A model generated the notes under the pieces. That model was not told the origin of the DNA. It worked only from the letters and a program-made list of their open reading frames with translations, and searched no databases. A program made the position numbers and the translations under genes. 64,000 bases of DNA from Edaphocola aurantiacus (GTDB lineage Bacteria > Bacteroidota > Bacteroidia > Chitinophagales > Chitinophagaceae). Shown in pieces: positions 50,095 through 59,734 of this stretch; the first letter of the stretch is position 1; every line of letters starts with the position of its first letter. Location: assembly GCF_019797745.1 (NCBI RefSeq), contig NZ_VOSI01000003.1:372001-436000 (forward strand). The letters are read 5' to 3'.

Positions 50095-51033
50095 ATGCAG
50101 GCGACAACTATCAGTGAATATACCCGAACGGTAAAACAACTCAGCAAACAGCTGGGATTTGATTACTGTGGCATTGCGCAGGCACAGCATCTGGATGAGG
50201 ATGCCCGCAGGCTGGAAGCCTGGCTGAACAAGGGCTACCATGCAGGGATGAGTTATATGGAGCGCAATTTCGATCTGCGGACCAATCCCAAACTACTGGT
50301 TCCCGGTGCCCGTTCGGTCATTACGCTGATGATGAATTACTATCCTGAAGCGCAACAGTCTGCAGATGCGCCCAAAATAGCCAAGTATGCTTTCGGAGAG
50401 GATTATCATGAGGTGATCAGGGCTAAATTACATGCCTTCCTGGCCGGATTACGGGAACAGGTGGGTGAGGTAGAGGGGAGAGGATTTGTAGACAGCGCCC
50501 CGGTACTGGAGCGTCGCTGGGCCCAAAAGAGCGGGCTTGGCTGGATCGGCAAAAATGCAAACCTCATTACCAAATCTTCGGGTTCTTTTTACTTCCTGGC
50601 TACGCTGATTGTAGACCTGGAGCTGGATTATGACGATCCGTATGCAAAGGACTTCTGCGGTACTTGTACCCGCTGCCTGGATGCATGCCCTACGCAGGCT
50701 ATTGTATCGCCATCTGTGATTGATGCCAATAAATGTATATCATACCTCACTATTGAGCTGAAGGATGAACTGATCCCGAACGAACTGGCTGGCACCTTCC
50801 AGAACTGGATGTTCGGTTGTGATGTATGCCAGGATGTATGTCCCTGGAACCGTTTTTCCAGTCCCAATACAGAAGAACGTTTTACTCCTATACCAGAAAT
50901 TCTCAATTTTACCACAGGCGACTGGGAGCAGCTGGATGAGGACTTCTTTAAGGTGCTGCTCAGGCATTCCCCGATCAAGCGTTCCAAATGGAAAGGGGTA
51001 CAACGAAACCTGCAGTTCATCAAGACTTCTTAA
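50095..51033 (+). CDS. queG: Epoxyqueuosine reductase
   Basis: A 312-residue enzyme catalysing the last step of queuosine tRNA modification (epoxyqueuosine to queuosine). It binds cobalamin and two [4Fe-4S] clusters; the cysteines are seen in CGTCTRCLDACPT and CDVCQDVCPWN. The catalytic region DSAPVLERRWAQKSGLGWIGKN is conserved. The length is a little under the ~370 of E. coli QueG, as the C-terminal HEAT-like extension is missing; that is common. A TATTTTTG -7 box lies at 50079-50086. Confidence 0.95.
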   Translation: MQATTISEYTRTVKQLSKQLGFDYCGIAQAQHLDEDARRLEAWLNKGYHAGMSYMERNFDLRTNPKLLVPGARSVITLMMNYYPEAQQSADAPKIAKYAFGEDYHEVIRAKLHAFLAGLREQVGEVEGRGFVDSAPVLERRWAQKSGLGWIGKNANLITKSSGSFYFLATLIVDLELDYDDPYAKDFCGTCTRCLDACPTQAIVSPSVIDANKCISYLTIELKDELIPNELAGTFQNWMFGCDVCQDVCPWNRFSSPNTEERFTPIPEILNFTTGDWEQLDEDFFKVLLRHSPIKRSKWKGVQRNLQFIKTS

Positions 51034-51106
51034 AAAAATATCAAAGCGTAGAAAAGACTATGGGAAATAAGTGCTTTTTTGTAACTTTGGCCATTATTTT
51101 TTAATT

Positions 51107-52234
51107 ATGCAACGTATTTATTTCGACAACGCAGCTACTACTGCGCTGGATCCCAAAGTATTAGAAGAAATGCTCCCTTTTCTTACGGAGAAGTTCGGTA
51201 ACCCTAGTTCTATCTATTCATACGGGCGAGAGAGTAAAATGGGCATTGAATCGGCCAGAAAAACCGTTGCTAAAATACTACATACCAAACCAGGTAATAT
51301 ATTTTTCACTTCAGGAGGTACAGAAAGCAGCAACACGGCCATCCGTGCAGCCATCCGTGATCTGGGCTGTAACCACATCATCACATCACCGATCGAGCAC
51401 CATGCTACACTGCACTGTGCAGAATACTGGGAACATCAGGGCATTAAAGTGTCTTATGTAACCATTCTTCCGACCGGACATGTGGACCTGGATTCTTTAC
51501 GTAATTTATTAGCGTCACATACCGAAGGCAGAACATTAGTAACCCTGATGCATGCCAATAATGAGATCGGAAACTTACTGCCTATACAGGAAGTAGGGGA
51601 GATCTGTAAAGAGCATGATGCCGTATTCCACTGCGATACAGTGCAAACAGTAGGTCACTACCCGATAGATCTGTCACAGATCAATGTACACTTTGCTACC
51701 GGTGCAGGACATAAATTCCACGGACCTAAAGGTGTAGGTATCCTGTATATCAGTGATGAAGTAAGCATCAAACCAATGATCAACGGTGGTGGTCAGGAGC
51801 GTAATATGCGTGCCGGTACCGAGAACCTTTATGGTATTGTAGGTTTTGCCAAAGCATTACAAATGGCTACAGAAACCTATGAGCAGGATTCTACTTATAT
51901 CCGCAGCCTGAAGAAATATATGGCAGAGCAATTGCCGCAGCAGCTTGGCGATGTATCTTTCAATGGTGATTGGGACGGACAATCTCTGTACACAGTACTG
52001 AATGCATCTTTCCCTAAAACGGAAAAATCGGAAATGTTACTGATGAGCCTGGATATGGCCGGCATCTGTGTATCCGGCGGCAGCGCCTGCTCCAGTGGGG
52101 CCAGTGTAGGCAGCCATGTGATCAACTGCATTGATCCGGGCAGCGACAGGGTACCGGTGAGATTCTCTTTCTGCAAACACAATACCACAGCAGAGATTGA
52201 TACGGTTATTGAAAAATTAAAAGAAATACTTTAA
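51107..52234 (+). CDS. Cysteine desulfurase (NifS/IscS family)
   Basis: A 375-residue PLP enzyme that takes sulfur from cysteine for Fe-S clusters and tRNA thiolation. The PLP lysine is in ATGAGHKFHGPKG, the catalytic Cys in GGSACSSGASVGSHV; IYFDNAATTALDPKV starts the protein, so the ATG at 51107 is preferred over the upstream one. The cysteine loop is of the short type I (IscS/NifS) kind. A -7 box TAACTTTG lies at 51082-51089. No scaffold gene follows. Confidence 0.94.
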   Translation: MQRIYFDNAATTALDPKVLEEMLPFLTEKFGNPSSIYSYGRESKMGIESARKTVAKILHTKPGNIFFTSGGTESSNTAIRAAIRDLGCNHIITSPIEHHATLHCAEYWEHQGIKVSYVTILPTGHVDLDSLRNLLASHTEGRTLVTLMHANNEIGNLLPIQEVGEICKEHDAVFHCDTVQTVGHYPIDLSQINVHFATGAGHKFHGPKGVGILYISDEVSIKPMINGGGQERNMRAGTENLYGIVGFAKALQMATETYEQDSTYIRSLKKYMAEQLPQQLGDVSFNGDWDGQSLYTVLNASFPKTEKSEMLLMSLDMAGICVSGGSACSSGASVGSHVINCIDPGSDRVPVRFSFCKHNTTAEIDTVIEKLKEIL

Positions 52235-52243
52235 TCATAAATA

Positions 52244-52271
52244 AATAAGTGCCCGGTTTCGGGCATTTATT
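52244..52271 (+). terminator. Terminator of the cysteine desulfurase gene
   Basis: Stem AATAAGTGCCCG / CGGGCATTTATT (one G-U) with loop GTTT, 10 bp after the stop. Confidence 0.8.
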
Positions 52272-52312
52272 ATTTCATATACTTCCTAATCTTTAAAGAA
52301 ACGCTGCTTGTT

Positions 52313-53713
52313 TTGAACATAAAACATTTAGGAACAATCATCCGACTAAAGAATAATGCTGCAGTGGCGTACACAAGGAGCTATCTTAAAGATTTATACG
52401 ATCGCACAACAGAAACCAATACACGCCTTAAAACGCAGCTGCTCCAGTTTATTCCATTCCTGGTAGCTTCTCTGGCTACCGGTATTGTTGCTGTGCTGTA
52501 CAGTAAAGTGTTCAGTTATTCCGAAGAATTATCGGGCTACCTGTTCCGGCTGAATAAATACCTGATTTTTGCAGTTACACCCATTTGCTTTTTACTCTCC
52601 TGGTGGCTGGTGCGCCGATTTGCACCCTATGCCAAGGGTAGTGGGATACCGCAGGTAATGGCTGCAGTCGAACTACGTAAACCACAGGAGCGCAAACTTA
52701 TTCGCCGTTTCCTGAGCCTGCGTATCATCATTGTAAAGATCTTATCCAGTGCTGTTAAGGTAGTCGGCGGAGGAATAGCCGGTCGCGAAGGCCCTACGAT
52801 ACAGATTGCCAGTTCTATTTTTTACCAGGTACACAAATGGCTTCCCAAATGGTGGCCTCCCATATCTCAAAGCAATATCCTTATTGCCGGTGCGGCATCT
52901 GGCCTCGCAGCGGCCTTTAATACACCATTAGGCGGTATTATTTTTGCAATAGAAGAGCTTTCAAAGTTTCATGTCAAACATTATAAATCACCCCTGTTTA
53001 TTGCCGTTATTGTAGCGGGATTAACGGCGCAGGGACTGGGCGGATCTTATCTTTACCTTGGTTATCCTAAGCTGGATAGCAGTGAATGGTTGCTGACAGC
53101 CGGAGTAATCGTTACTGCTATTGTTGCTGGATTTTTCGGCAGCAAGATGTGTGTACTCCTGCTCAAAGTGATGCAGTTGTTCCGACGGTTTACCCGTACC
53201 TGGCAACAGGTCGCAATAGTTATTTTTTGTGGTCTTTTTGTAGCCACCTTTATATTCTTTCTGGGCACAGAGGCTATGGGGTCCGGTAAGGAATTAATGG
53301 AACGTACCTTATTTACGAGCAACAAATCCGTAGAATGGTATACTCCCTTTGTGCGGATGAATGGTCTTATTGCATCATTCAGTTTTGGCGGTGCAGGAGG
53401 TGTATTTGCACCATCACTCAGCTCAGGAGCCTCGATAGGAGCTTTTCTCGCAGAATGGATGCACTTTACGGGACCAGAGGCCAATCTGCTGATCCTGATT
53501 GGTATGACCGCATTCCTGACCGGGGTGACAAGGGCTCCGTTTACCTCGGCCATTATCATTTTTGAAATGACGGACCGGCACAGTGTGATCTTTTTCCTTT
53601 TGCTGGGCGCAATCATTGCCAATGTGATCGCCAGCTTTGCCGACAAACATCCATTCTACGACCGTTTAAAAGCCATGTACCTGAAAGAAGTTAAGCCTGC
53701 TGAAATGGTTTAA
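52313..53713 (+). CDS. ClC-family chloride channel/transporter
   Basis: A 466-residue membrane protein. The ClC selectivity motifs are present: GSGIPQVMAA (GSGIP), GGGIAGREGPTIQ (GREGP) and FGGAGGVFAPSLSSGASIG (GxFxP). About ten helices follow the pattern of ClC transporters; the CBS domains of eukaryotic members are missing. The start is taken as TTG at 52313; a start further in (around residue 13, GTG) is also possible. It is a single gene; the gating glutamate of GREGP is present, so proton/chloride exchange is more likely than a pure channel. Confidence 0.92.
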   Translation: MNIKHLGTIIRLKNNAAVAYTRSYLKDLYDRTTETNTRLKTQLLQFIPFLVASLATGIVAVLYSKVFSYSEELSGYLFRLNKYLIFAVTPICFLLSWWLVRRFAPYAKGSGIPQVMAAVELRKPQERKLIRRFLSLRIIIVKILSSAVKVVGGGIAGREGPTIQIASSIFYQVHKWLPKWWPPISQSNILIAGAASGLAAAFNTPLGGIIFAIEELSKFHVKHYKSPLFIAVIVAGLTAQGLGGSYLYLGYPKLDSSEWLLTAGVIVTAIVAGFFGSKMCVLLLKVMQLFRRFTRTWQQVAIVIFCGLFVATFIFFLGTEAMGSGKELMERTLFTSNKSVEWYTPFVRMNGLIASFSFGGAGGVFAPSLSSGASIGAFLAEWMHFTGPEANLLILIGMTAFLTGVTRAPFTSAIIIFEMTDRHSVIFFLLLGAIIANVIASFADKHPFYDRLKAMYLKEVKPAEMV

Positions 53714-53764
53714 ATTCCGTAATATTGTGTGTATACCACAATCACATATACAACATTGAATCGC

Positions 53765-55147
53765 ATGAAAAAAACCGTATTCAGCCTGCTTCTGGCAGCA
53801 GTCAGCCCGTTTATGCTTTGGGCACAGGGTATCAAATTTGAAGAAGGTACTTTTACAGAAGCTTTGGCTAAAGCTAAGAAAGAAAATAAGATTGTTTTTG
53901 TAGACATCTATACTACCTGGTGTGGACCATGTAAAAAAATGGCCAAGGAGTTTTTTCCTACCCAGGAAGCAGGAGATAAATACAATACTGCTTTTGTCAA
54001 TTATAAGATAGATGCTGAAAAAGGAGAGGGTATACAGGTTGCACAGAAGTATAATGTGAGTGGCTACCCAACCAGTTTGTACCTGAAACCTGATGGTTCT
54101 GTAGTCTATACCAGCATGGGCATCAGCGATCTGGACGGATTCCTGCATAATGCTGATGTGGCTATTGAGGAAAATAAAGATCCGCACAACTGGGACTGGT
54201 ATGCTGTAAGCTTTAAAAAAGGCAACGAGACAAAAGACTTCCTGACGCAGTACCTGCAGAAAGCGAAACGCTTGGGTAAAGAAAATGATGCTGCCCTGGA
54301 TAAATATGTAACCAAATATGTCAATGCTAAAAACCCGGCCGATAAAGACCTGGTTTACCTGGCAGACAACATTCAAACGATAGACAATAAGGCTTATGCA
54401 TTACTGTCTGACCATACAGATAAGATCAATGCACTAAAATCAAAAGAAGTGCCTGATTTCTTCAACAACTTTACCAGCACCTTGCTGGTACCTACAGCTG
54501 AAAAGTTAGGTAAGGAAGGTGCCATTGCCCGCTTCGATGCTACTGTGCGTCCTATTGTAGAGCGCAGCAGTAAAACTCCGGATGCTGATATGATGTTCTA
54601 TCGCGAATATTTCTACAGAGCGAAAGGAGATAAAGCAGCGATGCAGAAGTTCCGCATGGAGAAAGGACAATTCCTGAGCAGCAGAACTGCTGAAGCATAT
54701 GCCAATGATGATGAGGTGAAGAAAGGAGAGACTATTGCTTCTATGAAGAACCAGATGATCGCGGCCAATGTGCCAGCAGAACAGCAACAGGCGCAGATTG
54801 CACGCGTACTGGAGCAAAACCCGATGATTAATAATATGATTTCTTTTAATGCAGCCAATGATCTGAATGAACTGGCATGGGGCATTTACGAAGGTAAAGA
54901 TCAGGCACAATATAAAACAGCATTGCAATGGAGCAAAAGATCAGTTGAATTGATTGGTAGCGCTAATCCTTCTATGCGTGCAGCGTGTATGGATACCTAT
55001 GCACACCTTTTATTTGCCAACGGAGAGAAAGAAGAGGCGATTAAACAGGAAACTGCTGCCATCGAATTACTGAAAGCTGCTGAAGTAACAGACGGTTTGG
55101 AAGAGATGGAAGAAGTACTGAATAATATGAAGGCCGGTAAATTATAA
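53765..55147 (+). CDS. Secreted thioredoxin-fold protein
   Basis: A 460-residue exported protein with a signal peptide (MKKTVFSLLLAAVSPFMLWAQ). A thioredoxin domain lies at ~22-140 with the active site TTWCGPCKKMA and the cis-Pro in VSGYPTSLYL. The remaining 300 residues are all-helical with a TPR-like ending (QWSKRSVELIGSANPSMRAACMDTYAHLLFANGEKEEAIKQETAAIEL). It is probably a periplasmic disulfide reductase or a chaperone with substrate-binding helices. I start it at 53765 (MKKTVF...), the only choice giving a signal peptide. Confidence 0.88.
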   Translation: MKKTVFSLLLAAVSPFMLWAQGIKFEEGTFTEALAKAKKENKIVFVDIYTTWCGPCKKMAKEFFPTQEAGDKYNTAFVNYKIDAEKGEGIQVAQKYNVSGYPTSLYLKPDGSVVYTSMGISDLDGFLHNADVAIEENKDPHNWDWYAVSFKKGNETKDFLTQYLQKAKRLGKENDAALDKYVTKYVNAKNPADKDLVYLADNIQTIDNKAYALLSDHTDKINALKSKEVPDFFNNFTSTLLVPTAEKLGKEGAIARFDATVRPIVERSSKTPDADMMFYREYFYRAKGDKAAMQKFRMEKGQFLSSRTAEAYANDDEVKKGETIASMKNQMIAANVPAEQQQAQIARVLEQNPMINNMISFNAANDLNELAWGIYEGKDQAQYKTALQWSKRSVELIGSANPSMRAACMDTYAHLLFANGEKEEAIKQETAAIELLKAAEVTDGLEEMEEVLNNMKAGKL

Positions 55148-55170
55148 AAAAATAGTAATCATTCTTTATT

Positions 55171-55203
55171 AAGGGCTCTGCCGGCATCGCCGGCAGAGCC
55201 CTT
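55171..55203 (+). terminator. Terminator of the thioredoxin-fold gene
   Basis: Perfect 15-bp stem AAGGGCTCTGCCGGC / GCCGGCAGAGCCCTT, loop ATC, followed by ATCTTT. Confidence 0.85.
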
Positions 55204-55253
55204 ATCTTTGCCGGCGTGCTAAACCATCAATATAGATAAAAGAGTATATACAT

Positions 55254-55958
55254 ATGAAAGCGAACCTATTTTTAATACTGATCATCACTTTCTGTTCAGG
55301 AAGCTGCGCGTTATTAAAGAAGTCTTCCAAAACAGAATTTACAGATGCATTTTACATACAGCATACCGATTCCTCCCATAGCAAGGTCTATGTGGATATA
55401 GCGGATGATGATCTGCGGGTTCATAAAACGGTAGCAAATACACACCTCGCAGATACCAGCCTTGCCCCGCTTATATTCCCAATGGTATTGCAGGATAATA
55501 CACAGATGCTTACCACCTTCAGCAGGCATACTTTTGATGCTGATGTGCTGACGATTCCTTTAAAATACCGTCCGGCACGCAAGGGAATGGCGCCACAACT
55601 GAATACCAATTTGAACGGTGCATTGTACCTGGGTTATCGTACCGATCTGTACCGGGTCAATTACGAGAAAAGCCCCCTGGGAAAGGCTCAGCGCAACATC
55701 AATCACTTCGGTTTTTCCGTCGGGTTATTTACCGGGGCGGGCAATACAGCCATCAATACCTATACAACTACCAATCCGGCCATGCCCGATTATGATGGCA
55801 TTGTATGGTCCAGGGGTATTGCCGGTATTATAGCCGTCAACCGTTTTACAGTCGGCATTTCTTCCGGTTATGATTACCTGCTGGACCGCAACCGTAAAGA
55901 CTGGATGTACCAGAACAGAATATGGTATGGTCTGGCCTTTGGACTGAATCTTAACTAA
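55254..55958 (+). CDS. Lipoprotein of unknown function
   Basis: A 234-residue lipoprotein (lipobox SGSC, Cys17). The mature part is beta-rich with aromatic strand ends (NGALYLGYRTDLYRVNYEK, FGFSVGLFTGAGNTAIN, FTVGISSGYDYLLDRN, YGLAFGLNLN) and looks like a small outer-membrane-associated barrel or jelly roll. No family recognised. It has no operon partner: a terminator precedes it and rlmI starts 70 bp later with its own promoter. Confidence 0.75.
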   Translation: MKANLFLILIITFCSGSCALLKKSSKTEFTDAFYIQHTDSSHSKVYVDIADDDLRVHKTVANTHLADTSLAPLIFPMVLQDNTQMLTTFSRHTFDADVLTIPLKYRPARKGMAPQLNTNLNGALYLGYRTDLYRVNYEKSPLGKAQRNINHFGFSVGLFTGAGNTAINTYTTTNPAMPDYDGIVWSRGIAGIIAVNRFTVGISSGYDYLLDRNRKDWMYQNRIWYGLAFGLNLN

Positions 55959-56028
55959 TCTGCTAATTAACAATCTGCATATGGGCTATAACCCTAGATA
56001 ACTCGCTTATTTCACGTAATTTTGCGCT

Positions 56029-57198
56029 ATGGCCAAAATTTTTCTAAACAAAAAGATCAGCAGCAGAATTGCAGACGGACACCCCTGGATTTTTAACAAT
56101 GAGATCGGAGACGAAGTAGGTGCTTATGAATCGGGAGATATTGTAGATGTATTTTCTTCTAATGGTTCTTTTGTAGGTAAAGGGTATATCAATCCTTTGT
56201 CGCAGATCAAAGTACGCCTGCTTACCCGCAAGCAGGAAGAGATCAATGACGAATTCTTTTTACATAAAATACAGAAGGCCTGGGCTTACCGCCAGCGACT
56301 GGGATATATTGAAAACTGCCGCCTGATCTTCGGAGAGGCAGATGATTTACCGGCGCTGATCATTGATAAGTTCAATGACTATTTCGTGATCCAGACTATG
56401 TCTCTGGGTATCGAACGCTGGAAAGGTGCTATTGTAAAGGCTTTGAATACTATTTTCAAGCCGAAGGGTATTTATGAAAGAAATGATGTACCGGTACGCG
56501 AACTGGAGGGCATGGAGCAGGTTAAAGGCTTCCTGAGCGATCCGTTTGATACCAATATCATCATCAATGAAAACGGACTTAAGTTTCACGTTGATATCGT
56601 AAACGGACAAAAAACCGGCTACTTCCTCGATCAGCAGGATAACCGCCGTGCGATTGCTCCTGTGGTGAAAGATGCAGATGTTTTAGAGGCGTTCTGTTAT
56701 ACTGGTACTTTTGCCAACCATGCAGCTCGTTATGGTGCTAAAAGTGTACTGGGACTGGACATTTCGGACAAGGCCATTGATACGGCAAGACGTAATGCAG
56801 AACTGAACGGCTTTAGTGATATCTGTTCATTTGAATGTGTAAATGCATTTGATGTACTGAAGAAATGGGTAAAAGAGGGCAGACGTTTTGATACGGTTAT
56901 GCTGGACCCTCCGGCCTTTACCAAAAGCCGCGCTAATATTCAGAAAGCGGTTACCGGTTATAAAGAAATCAACCTGCGCGGTATGAAACTGCTGAAGCCT
57001 GGTGGATTCCTGGTAACGGCATCCTGTACCAACCTGGTACCTCCGGATATGTTCCTGAAAACAATCGAAGCTGCGGCTAAAGATGCCAAAAAGCAGATCA
57101 GACAGGTAACCTGGCAAACCCAGGCTGCCGATCACCCGATTGTGTGGAACGTACCGAATACGCAGTACCTGAAATTCTTAATTGTAGAAGTAAACTAA
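56029..57198 (+). CDS. rlmI: 23S rRNA (cytosine-C5) methyltransferase, RlmI-like
   Basis: A 389-residue methyltransferase: a PUA domain at the N-terminus (FLNKKISSRIADGHPWIFNNEI), an EEHEE-like domain and a Rossmann SAM-binding domain (AFCYTGTFANHAARYGAKSVLGLDIS, motif IV LDPPAFTKS, ASCTNLV with the catalytic Cys). The order and length fit RlmI, which methylates C1962 of 23S rRNA. It has a TAATTTTG -7 box at 56017-56024, so the mRNA is near leaderless. It is 1 bp ahead of paaD, so the two are co-transcribed. Confidence 0.92.
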   Translation: MAKIFLNKKISSRIADGHPWIFNNEIGDEVGAYESGDIVDVFSSNGSFVGKGYINPLSQIKVRLLTRKQEEINDEFFLHKIQKAWAYRQRLGYIENCRLIFGEADDLPALIIDKFNDYFVIQTMSLGIERWKGAIVKALNTIFKPKGIYERNDVPVRELEGMEQVKGFLSDPFDTNIIINENGLKFHVDIVNGQKTGYFLDQQDNRRAIAPVVKDADVLEAFCYTGTFANHAARYGAKSVLGLDISDKAIDTARRNAELNGFSDICSFECVNAFDVLKKWVKEGRRFDTVMLDPPAFTKSRANIQKAVTGYKEINLRGMKLLKPGGFLVTASCTNLVPPDMFLKTIEAAAKDAKKQIRQVTWQTQAADHPIVWNVPNTQYLKFLIVEVN

Positions 57199-57199
57199 T

Positions 57200-57685
57200 A
57201 TGTGGTCTAAGGAGCAGATAGAATCCTGGCTGGAAACGGTGACTGACCCGGAGATACCAACAGTAAGCATTGCTGAAATGGGTATACTCAGGGAGGTGAC
57301 TGTAGTAAACGAAGATACCGTTCGGGTCACCATTACCCCTACCTACAGCGGCTGTCCGGCTATGGATATTATTGCCATGCAGATACGGATGACTTTACTG
57401 GGTAGAGGCGTAAAGCAGGTGCATATTGAGCAGCAGTTAAGTCCGGCCTGGACTACAGACTGGATCACGGAAAGTGGTCGTGCCAAAATGCTGGCCCTGA
57501 ATATTGTGCCGCCGGTGCGTGGCTCAAAAGATGACCTGGGCCTGTTCGAGGAGGATGAAGTACCTTGTCCGCACTGCGGTAGTGTACATACCGAATTGAT
57601 AAGCCGCTTCGGGGCTACGAGTTGTAAATCAATGTATCGTTGCCTGGACTGCAAAGAGCCCTTCGAACATTTTAAGTGCCATTAA
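57200..57685 (+). CDS. paaD: Phenylacetyl-CoA epoxidase subunit PaaD
   Basis: A 161-residue protein with the MIP18/DUF59 domain (EQIESWLETVTDPEIPTVSIAEMGILREV...TPTYSGCPAMDII) and a C-terminal zinc-ribbon-like part (CPHCG, CLDC, FKCH). That is PaaD (also called PaaJ), thought to help mature the iron centre of the PaaABCE epoxygenase. It is followed by paaY after 17 bp. The other paa genes are not in this window. Confidence 0.93.
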   Translation: MWSKEQIESWLETVTDPEIPTVSIAEMGILREVTVVNEDTVRVTITPTYSGCPAMDIIAMQIRMTLLGRGVKQVHIEQQLSPAWTTDWITESGRAKMLALNIVPPVRGSKDDLGLFEEDEVPCPHCGSVHTELISRFGATSCKSMYRCLDCKEPFEHFKCH

Positions 57686-57702
57686 AAAAAGATTTATAGC
57701 AT

Positions 57703-58299
57703 ATGATATACGAATTCAAAGGTTTTATACCGGTAGTGCATCCGACTGCTTTTGTACACCCGCAGGCAATTGTAACGGGTAATGTTATTATTGGGAAGGA
57801 CGTATATATCGGACCGGGAGCGGCATTGCGCGGCGACTGGGGCGGTATTGAGATTGCAGATGGTTGTAATGTACAGGAAAACTGTACGATACATATGTTT
57901 CCCGGTGTTACCGTTAAGCTGGATGAAAGTGCCCATATCGGTCACGGTGCCATCATTCATGGTGCCCATATCGGCCGCAACTGCCTGATCGGGATGAATG
58001 CGGTGATTATGGATGATGTAGAGGTAGGCGAGGAGAGCATTGTAGGGGCATTATCCTTTATCAATGCCAATACCATTATTCCCCGCAGAAGCCTGGTTGT
58101 CGGTAATCCGGCCAAGATCATTAAAGAAGTGAGCGATGATATGATTGCCTGGAAAACAAAAGGAACTCAATTATACCAGAGCCTGCCGTTGGATATGCAA
58201 CAACACTGGCGTGCCTGTGAACCACTGAGCGAAATGCCGGCTGATCGCCCTTCTCAGGATATCCTGTTTGAAACCTGGAATACGATTAAGGGTAAATAA
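57703..58299 (+). CDS. paaY: Gamma-carbonic-anhydrase-like thioesterase PaaY
   Basis: A 198-residue left-handed beta-helix protein of hexapeptide repeats (IIGKDVYIGPGAALRGDWGGIEIADGCNVQENCTIHMF...HIGHGAIIHGAHIGRN). The zinc-ligand histidines of gamma-carbonic-anhydrase folds are visible (THIMFP-like IHMF, HIGHGAIIHG). The extra C-terminal ~40 residues are like PaaY, a thioesterase that relieves toxic CoA adducts in phenylacetate catabolism. The co-transcribed paaD supports that name over a plain carbonic anhydrase. Confidence 0.9.
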   Translation: MIYEFKGFIPVVHPTAFVHPQAIVTGNVIIGKDVYIGPGAALRGDWGGIEIADGCNVQENCTIHMFPGVTVKLDESAHIGHGAIIHGAHIGRNCLIGMNAVIMDDVEVGEESIVGALSFINANTIIPRRSLVVGNPAKIIKEVSDDMIAWKTKGTQLYQSLPLDMQQHWRACEPLSEMPADRPSQDILFETWNTIKGK

Positions 58300-58302
58300 A
58301 AC

Positions 58303-58357
58303 ATTCATAATAAAAAAAGCGCAGTACTCAATAGTACTGCGCTTTTTTATTATGAAT
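58303..58357. terminator. Bidirectional terminator
   Basis: Long stem with one bulge: core AAAAAAGCGCAGTACT / AGTACTGCGCTTTTTT, loop CAAT, then ATTATGAAT pairing with ATTCATAAT. It ends rlmI-paaD-paaY and the facing gene. Confidence 0.9.
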
Positions 58358-58365
58358 AAGGAGCA

Positions 58366-59019
58366 TTACTGCTGCTCCCAGAACAGCTGGTACAGCTTAG
58401 GGCATATTGCCTGCATAGTACCGGGCACCTGCTCTCTCCAGTTAATTTCCAGGCCCGGATAATCTTCCGGACGGGTATGTACCTGCGTATAATCAATTGC
58501 AGTATTAAGTTCCTGTTCTGTTTTCTTCTTAAAGATTGTTTCCGGTAAGGTCTGCAGGGCCTCAAAATCAAATGCGCTATTGACATTGGTCTGCACCGCA
58601 AAGGCTATATCATCCGGATGTTGTATGCCTATAGTATAAATCTTTTGTCCGCGCGAGATCAGCCAGCAGCGAAAGAATGTGAAATCTTCTTCTCCGCAGC
58701 CGCCTTTCATAAGGTAAGCCGCACACCATAAAGAAGAACTGTAGCTATCCATCAACAGCTGATCGGTACGCAGTTTGAAGCCGGCCAGTTGCTCCGGTGT
58801 CATTTTTTCAAGGGCTTCTGACAGGTATTCTTCCTGGTCCTCCAGCGTTTCGGTATTTTGCAGGGATGATTCGATCAGTTTCCAGTAAGCCGCTTCCGGC
58901 ATAGGTTCTGTAAAGCCCGGCTGATTATTCGCAATAACTGTATAGGTAGTTGCGTGAGCGGTCTCTGCAGATATGCTGCACAGGCTTAATAAGATTCCTA
59001 AAAATACAGAACGGATCAT
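58366..59019 (-). CDS. DUF4240 family exported protein
   Basis: A 217-residue protein with an N-terminal hydrophobic signal (MIRSVFLGILLSLCSISAETAHA) and a DUF4240-type domain (AAYWKLIESSLQNTETLEDQEEYLSEALEKMTPEQLAGFKLRTDQLLMDSYSSSLWCAAYLMKGGCGEEDFTFFRCWLISRGQKIY). Start chosen at 59019 for the signal peptide. DUF4240 proteins often occur in polymorphic-toxin or immunity contexts, but none is near here. Function unknown. Confidence 0.8.
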   Translation of the reverse strand: MIRSVFLGILLSLCSISAETAHATTYTVIANNQPGFTEPMPEAAYWKLIESSLQNTETLEDQEEYLSEALEKMTPEQLAGFKLRTDQLLMDSYSSSLWCAAYLMKGGCGEEDFTFFRCWLISRGQKIYTIGIQHPDDIAFAVQTNVNSAFDFEALQTLPETIFKKKTEQELNTAIDYTQVHTRPEDYPGLEINWREQVPGTMQAICPKLYQLFWEQQ

Positions 59020-59077
59020 AGGTTTGTTTTTTGAGCAACAAGATAATACCCCTGATCGTAAAACAAAAGAGAATAGG

Positions 59078-59123
59078 ATAAATAAAAAGTCCCGGAACAT
59101 TTGTTCCGGGACTTTTTATTTAT
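59078..59123 (-). terminator. Terminator of ppa
   Basis: 22-bp near-perfect hairpin with core AAAAAGTCCCGGAAC / GTTCCGGGACTTTTT, just after the ppa stop on the minus strand. Confidence 0.9.
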
Positions 59124-59132
59124 GTAAAAGAA

Positions 59133-59669
59133 TTATTTACCAAACTTTACATTGTAGTCAGTGATCGCTTGTTGCAGGATTTCACGTGCTTTTTCTGCAC
59201 CGTGGAAGTCTTGAATCACTACTTCTTTATTCTCCAGGCGCTTATACTCTTCGAAGAATTGTTTTACTTCTTTCAGTAAGTGAGCCGGTAATTCGCTGAT
59301 ATCGTTGATGTGTGCAACGCTCATGTCTTTTTCGCAAACTGCGATCAGTTTATCATCAGCCTCACCCTGGTCAACCATGCGCATTACACCAATGATTTTC
59401 GCAGAAACGATACACATCGGGTGAATGTCTACCTGAGACAATACCAGGATATCCAACGGATCGTTATCATCACAGTAAGTCTTAGGGATAAAACCATAGT
59501 TATGCGGATAGTATACAGAGTGATATAATACTCTGTCCAGGCGCAACATGCCAGAATCTTTATCTAATTCATATTTTGCTCTGGATCCTCTTGGGATCTC
59601 GATGATCGCATCTACTATTTCAGGCGCTTTATCGCCATAGCTTACGGTGTGCCAAGGATTAAATTCCAT
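59133..59669 (-). CDS. ppa: Inorganic pyrophosphatase (family I)
   Basis: A 178-residue soluble pyrophosphatase. The metal-binding core [10 protein letters not shown] and the strand [15 protein letters not shown] are in place, as is [17 protein letters not shown] with its Glu/Lys/Arg. Start chosen at 59669 ([12 protein letters not shown]). Size fits the family. It is a housekeeping gene with its own terminator. Confidence 0.96.
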   Translation of the reverse strand: MEFNPWHTVSYGDKAPEIVDAIIEIPRGSRAKYELDKDSGMLRLDRVLYHSVYYPHNYGFIPKTYCDDNDPLDILVLSQVDIHPMCIVSAKIIGVMRMVDQGEADDKLIAVCEKDMSVAHINDISELPAHLLKEVKQFFEEYKRLENKEVVIQDFHGAEKAREILQQAITDYNVKFGK

Positions 59670-59734
59670 AGTTATCTGAAAAAATTTTTGCAAAAGTAAT
59701 AAAGCATATTCAATAATATGCCATAAGCTTAAAA

